A DNA stretch of 64,000 nucleotides from contig NZ_CADEAG010000001.1 in the NCBI RefSeq assembly GCF_902825155.1, forward strand, positions 372,001-436,000, given 5' to 3'. This DNA comes from Bartonella taylorii 8TBB. Its GTDB lineage: Bacteria; Pseudomonadota; Alphaproteobacteria; Rhizobiales; Rhizobiaceae. This document shows, piece after piece, positions 58,442-64,000 of this stretch; position 1 is the stretch's first letter; each line of letters opens with the position of its first letter. The translations under genes and the position numbers were made by a program. The notes under the pieces were generated by a model. The model was not told the origin of the DNA. It was given only the letters and a program-made list of their open reading frames with translations, and did not search any database.

Positions 58442-60142
58442 TTAATCTTGTTCTTGTTTTTTCAAAGCTGCACCAAGAATATCGCCAAGAGAAGCACCCG
58501 AATCTGTTGACCCATATTGAGCAACAGCTTCCTTTTCTTCTGCAATTTCTAAAGCTTTGATAGAAACTGAAAGCTTACGTGTTTTTTTATCGAATGCAGT
58601 AATGCGGGCATCAAATCTCTGACCAATTGCGAAACGTTCAGGGCGCTGCTCATCACGATCACGAGCCAAGTCAGCACGACGAATGGTTGTTTCAAGATTG
58701 TGGTCAATCAATTTCACATCAAGGCCATTATCATTAACCGCAGTAACTTCACATGTCACTACAGCACCTTTACGAAGTTCCCCAGCAGCAGCTGCTTCTC
58801 CAACTTTATCGCTGGAAAGTTGTTTAATTCCAAGAGAAATACGTTCTTTTTCAACGTCAACATCAAGGACCACAGCTTTAACGATATCACCTTTATTGTA
58901 CGTATCAATGACTTGTTCACCAGGACGATTCCAATCAAGATCAGAAAGATGAACCATACCGTCGACATCGCCTTCAAGACCAATGAAGAGACCAAATTCT
59001 GTTTTATTTTTGACCTCTCCTTCGATTTGTGAATTGACAGGAAATTTATTAGCAAAAGCAACCCATGGATTTTCAAATGTTTGCTTTAAGCCAAGGGAAA
59101 TACGTCGTTTAGATGGATCAATTTCAAGGACAACCACTTCCACTTCTTGTGATGTAGAGAGAAGTTTACCTGGATGGATATTTTTCTTTGTCCAACTCAT
59201 TTCGGAGATATGGATTAATCCTTCGATTCCTGGCTCGATTTCAACAAAACCACCATAATCAGTAATGTTGGTAACAGCACCGGTAATTTTTTTACCAACC
59301 GGATATCGAGCGCTGATGCTTTCCCAAGGATCACTTTCAAGCTGTTTCATACCAAGAGAAATACGGTGTGTATCTTGATTGATGCGAATAATTTGGACTT
59401 TAATCGTTTGACCAATTGTAAGAACTTCAGAGGGATGGTTAACACGACGCCATGCCATATCGGTGACGTGTAAGAGACCATCAATCCCACCAAGATCAAC
59501 AAAGGCACCATAATCGGTAATATTTTTAACAACACCTTCAACAATTTGGTTTTCTTCAAGATTTTGAACAATTTCTGAACGTTGCTCGGCTCGGCTTTCC
59601 TCTAAAACGGTACGACGTGAGACAACAATGTTACCACGACGACGATCCATTTTTAAAATTTCAAAGGATTGCGAATTATGCATGAGAGGTGAAACATCAC
59701 GAATGGGGCGAATATCAACTTGGCTGCGGGGCAAGAAAGCAACAGCACCATCAAGATCAACTGTAAAACCACCTTTTACTTGGCTAAAGATAACTCCATC
59801 GACACGTGCGCCGGCATTGAATTTTTCTTCCAAACGAATCCAGCTTTCTTCACGCCGTGCTTTTTCACGCGATAGAATAGCTTCACCCATCGCATTTTCA
59901 ATGCGCTCAATATAAACTTCAACTTCATCACCAATTTGCAAGGAACCGTCTTTTCCTTTAGCTCCAAATTCTTTGAGTGGAATACGTCCTTCGACTTTAA
60001 GTCCAGCATCAATAATGGCCATATCTTTCTCGATTGCAATGACACGGCCTTTAACAACGGATCCTTCATTAAGATCATTAGTTTGAAAGGATTCCATTAA
60101 AAGAGCTTCGAAATCCGCTGTTGTGGGATTGTATTGTGACAT
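58442..60142 (-). CDS. rpsA: 30S ribosomal protein S1
   Basis: S1 helps the 30S subunit bind and unfold mRNA. The 566-residue protein has six S1 (OB-fold) repeats: VKGRVIAIEKD, VDGVIFSQVKGG, VEGVVKNITDYGAFVDL, ITGAVTNITDYGGFVEI, IEGEVKNKTEFGLFIGL and VTCEVTAVNDNGLDV mark their starts at roughly 90-residue spacing. The C-terminal tail ends in a SLGDILGAALKKQ segment typical of alphaproteobacteria. The ATG at 60142 has AGGAG five bases upstream; the frame runs to 60172 without support. Confidence 0.97.
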   Translation of the reverse strand: MSQYNPTTADFEALLMESFQTNDLNEGSVVKGRVIAIEKDMAIIDAGLKVEGRIPLKEFGAKGKDGSLQIGDEVEVYIERIENAMGEAILSREKARREESWIRLEEKFNAGARVDGVIFSQVKGGFTVDLDGAVAFLPRSQVDIRPIRDVSPLMHNSQSFEILKMDRRRGNIVVSRRTVLEESRAEQRSEIVQNLEENQIVEGVVKNITDYGAFVDLGGIDGLLHVTDMAWRRVNHPSEVLTIGQTIKVQIIRINQDTHRISLGMKQLESDPWESISARYPVGKKITGAVTNITDYGGFVEIEPGIEGLIHISEMSWTKKNIHPGKLLSTSQEVEVVVLEIDPSKRRISLGLKQTFENPWVAFANKFPVNSQIEGEVKNKTEFGLFIGLEGDVDGMVHLSDLDWNRPGEQVIDTYNKGDIVKAVVLDVDVEKERISLGIKQLSSDKVGEAAAAGELRKGAVVTCEVTAVNDNGLDVKLIDHNLETTIRRADLARDRDEQRPERFAIGQRFDARITAFDKKTRKLSVSIKALEIAEEKEAVAQYGSTDSGASLGDILGAALKKQEQD

Positions 60143-60276
60143 AAGAACTCCTGATACATACCTTAATTGCAAAAGGTATAAGCGCTAGGTTAGTGTTAAT
60201 ACACGGTAACTCCCTGCCTTTTTCCTCAATAACAGGAAGAAAGATTAGCGCTTGGCCGGAAATTACCTTGACGACA

Positions 60277-62267
<1,991 letters not shown>

Positions 62268-62437
62268 CTATTTGCGTTTCGTTAAATTACGCTCCCTTTA
62301 GCACATGCTTTGAAAAGCGTCATGAGGAAATCCATGTAGCACTACGTTTTTATCTTTGACAAAGACATTATTTTTTGATTAAGCACCATGAAATTTATCT
62401 TTTAATGGAATTATAGTTAAGCAAAGAGGCATGGTTC

Positions 62438-62818
62438 ATGGCAAAACAGGATCTTGGAACTAAGCGTGTTGATCCAGAAACGGGAAAGAAATTTTATGAT
62501 CTTAATCGCGACCCTATTGTGTCGCCTTATACAGGGATTTCTTATCCGCGTTCTTATTTTGAGGTTGCAGCAGCTGAAGCAAATAGTGAAGAAGAAGTTG
62601 ATACGGAAGAGCTTGATACAGCACTTGAAAAATCTGCTTTTATGCTTCTTGAAGAGGATGGTGACGACTCTAAAGATGATGATCTTCCTGATTTGGAGGA
62701 TAGTGATGTGGATCTCGGGGATGACGATGATACATTTTTGTCTCACGACGAAGACGATGAGGATGATGACGTTGCTGATATTCTCGGAGGTGGTGTTTCT
62801 AACGATGATGATTCTTAA
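62438..62818 (+). CDS. FYDLN-acid (TIGR02300) family protein
   Basis: A 126-residue protein starting MAKQDLGTKRVDPETGKKFYDLNRDPIVSPYTG, the conserved N-terminal motif of the alphaproteobacterial TIGR02300 family. An extremely acidic, Asp/Glu-rich low-complexity tail follows (about 43-126). Function is unknown. Divergent from aroA and upstream of tRNA-Ala. The acidic tail varies in length between species, so repeats of GAT codons may be length-variable here. Confidence 0.88.
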   Translation: MAKQDLGTKRVDPETGKKFYDLNRDPIVSPYTGISYPRSYFEVAAAEANSEEEVDTEELDTALEKSAFMLLEEDGDDSKDDDLPDLEDSDVDLGDDDDTFLSHDEDDEDDDVADILGGGVSNDDDS

Positions 62819-62940
62819 AAAGAGCGAGAGGGCATTCTTTTCATTGAATGCAAATTCTTCTTGATCTTCGATTTTTATCGTTCTAAAAACTCCTCTAAGA
62901 TTGTTTACTTGTTCTTTTAGGGAAGAATCCATATTTATGT

Positions 62941-63016
<76 letters not shown>

Positions 63017-63456
63017 AAAAGGTGAAACATTTGCTTAATAAAGCAGTAGCATTTATAAAAATACTTTATACACTGATCAAGAAGCACGGTGTTCTCCATA
63101 GAGATTGCTTCAATGTAACTTTGCTTTGTATTTTTCAATGATTTTATAAGGCGCTTCTTCAAAATTATTCACTATGTTTGTTCATTTATAGTATTCATAG
63201 GATTCTGCTGTATAAAAAAACGCAAGCTGTTCATCATTTGTGATGAAAATGTAGAAAATAAAAGGCTTCTAGATTAGAAAGTTATCACTGATGAAGGTTG
63301 TGTTATATGATAGACCAACTATTTCTATAATGAGGCAAATACCTGTTTCAACATTACCTCAATCTTAAAGATTTATGCAGCCAAGAGATAGCTATTTGCA
63401 ATTCTATAAATGATAAAGATCATTCTTCTTAAAAACAATATTATTGGAGGGCCTCA
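63017..63456. other. Gene-free stretch between tRNA-Ala and ilvD leader
   Basis: About 440 AT-rich bases without a recognisable gene or RNA. It should contain the ilvD promoter, which I could not pinpoint. Confidence 0.35.
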
Positions 63457-63581
63457 TTGTATTATGAACAATGGCTCTCAAACGGGCCTATGCGTAGCTT
63501 TAATTTTGTGATTTAAATGTCTCGATAGAAGCATTTTTCTCTTTTTCACGCAAGAGTTCTTGTCTTTAAGACTAGCTTGCG
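63457..63581 (+). promoter_or_regulatory. Possible ilvD leader: short frames and hairpin
   Basis: GGAGGG (63446-63451) precedes a TTG at 63457 that opens a 19-codon frame ending at 63516. An overlapping ATG frame (63464-63511) encodes 15 residues ending GLCVALIL, rich in branched-chain residues. A hairpin CGCAAG (63549-63554)/CTTGCG (63576-63581), with an inner GTCTT/AAGAC, follows 40 bases before ilvD. An attenuation-type leader is conceivable, but no T-run follows the hairpin. Confidence 0.25.
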
Positions 63582-63622
63582 GCACAACAGAGAAAATGGA
63601 ATTATTTGAGGGGAAAAAAATA

Positions 63623-64000
63623 ATGCCTGCTTACCGTTCAAGAATATCGACTCATGGACGCAATATGGCGGGGGCTCGCGGTCTTTGGCGTGCAACAGGG
63701 ATGAAAGAGACAGATTTTGGTAAACCCATTATTGCGATTGCGAATTCTTTTACACAATTTGTACCAGGGCATGTCCATTTAAAGGATCTTGGGCAACTGG
63801 TAGCACAAGAGATAGCTGTTGCTGGCGGTGTCGCGAAGGAATTTAACACAATTGCTGTAGATGATGGAATTGCCATGGGGCATGATGGAATGCTTTATTC
63901 TTTGCCTTCCCGTGAAATTATTGCTGATTCTGTTGAATATATGGTCAATGCCCATTGTGCTGATGCGCTTGTCTGTATTTCCAATTGTGACAAGATTACG
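63623..64000 (+). CDS. ilvD: Dihydroxy-acid dehydratase, 3' partial
   Basis: IlvD dehydrates 2,3-dihydroxy-isovalerate and -methylvalerate in valine, isoleucine and leucine synthesis, using an Fe-S cluster. The window holds the first 126 codons: [20 protein letters not shown], then [42 protein letters not shown] and CISNCDKIT, whose Cys residues are cluster ligands in the family. GAGGGG lies nine bases before the ATG. The gene continues past the window end with no interruption in the part seen. Confidence 0.95.
   Translation, partial: MPAYRSRISTHGRNMAGARGLWRATGMKETDFGKPIIAIANSFTQFVPGHVHLKDLGQLVAQEIAVAGGVAKEFNTIAVDDGIAMGHDGMLYSLPSREIIADSVEYMVNAHCADALVCISNCDKIT

Noticed and set aside
62600-62818. 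Repetitive GAT/GAC-rich stretch as a tandem repeat element
   Set aside because: It is the coding sequence for the acidic tail of the FYDLN-acid protein; codon bias and Asp/Glu runs explain it.

Overview
The window looks like a chromosomal segment of a Bartonella species (Alphaproteobacteria, Hyphomicrobiales). The DNA is AT-rich, with decayed and long intergenic stretches. It carries a BatR/BatS (ChvI/ChvG, BvrR/BvrS-type) regulator pair joined to a truncated PTS, the rhizobial orders aroA-cmk-rpsA and def-fmt-truA, and a full-length cyclic beta-1,2-glucan synthase. The species call is inference; gene identities come from motifs and family knowledge, not from a database search.

Layout. 1-4 kb: 3' part of tamB. 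4-5.3 kb: gene-free stretch holding a heavily decayed IS5-type transposase on the minus strand. 5.3-13 kb: an MsbA-like ABC exporter, infC with an AUU start, an alpha/beta hydrolase, a YgjP-like metalloprotease, dapE, hemW-rdgB. 13-15 kb: hrcA and grpE. 15-20 kb (minus): thpR, then the unit batR-batS-hprK-EIIA-HPr. 20-26 kb: a BON-LysM protein, a PCu(A)C copper chaperone, dnaK and dnaJ. 26-31 kb: argB, an EamA transporter, lepA. 31-39 kb: dapD, a LOG-family protein, def-fmt-truA, rmuC, a lytic-transglycosylase-like lipoprotein, DUF1150 and Hsp20 genes, nth. 39-43 kb: rpmI-rplT and pheS-pheT. 43-48 kb: sitABCD-type Mn/Fe transporter and a DUF454 protein. 48-58 kb: pncB and the 8.6-kb cyclic glucan synthase. 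58-62 kb: aroA-cmk-rpsA. 62-64 kb: a FYDLN-acid protein, tRNA-Ala(GGC) and the 5' part of ilvD.

Functional themes are stress and proteostasis (hrcA, grpE, dnaK, dnaJ, hsp20 with an RpoH-like promoter), envelope and virulence control (BatRS, TamB, cyclic glucan, LysM), metal handling (Sit transporter with operator palindromes, copper chaperone), lysine/DAP synthesis (dapD, dapE) and translation (infC, lepA, rpmI-rplT, pheST, rpsA, def-fmt).

I found no CRISPR array, prophage, secretion system or obviously novel multi-gene system. The most interesting unexplained signals are non-coding. One is a three-hairpin RNA candidate with CCUCC and CCCCCC loops after sitD. Another is a promoter with a Fur-type palindrome in its spacer that leads to no gene but to a candidate terminator. 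The others are tandem palindromes before sitA, a structured rpmI-rplT leader, and a 17-bp hairpin before dapE.
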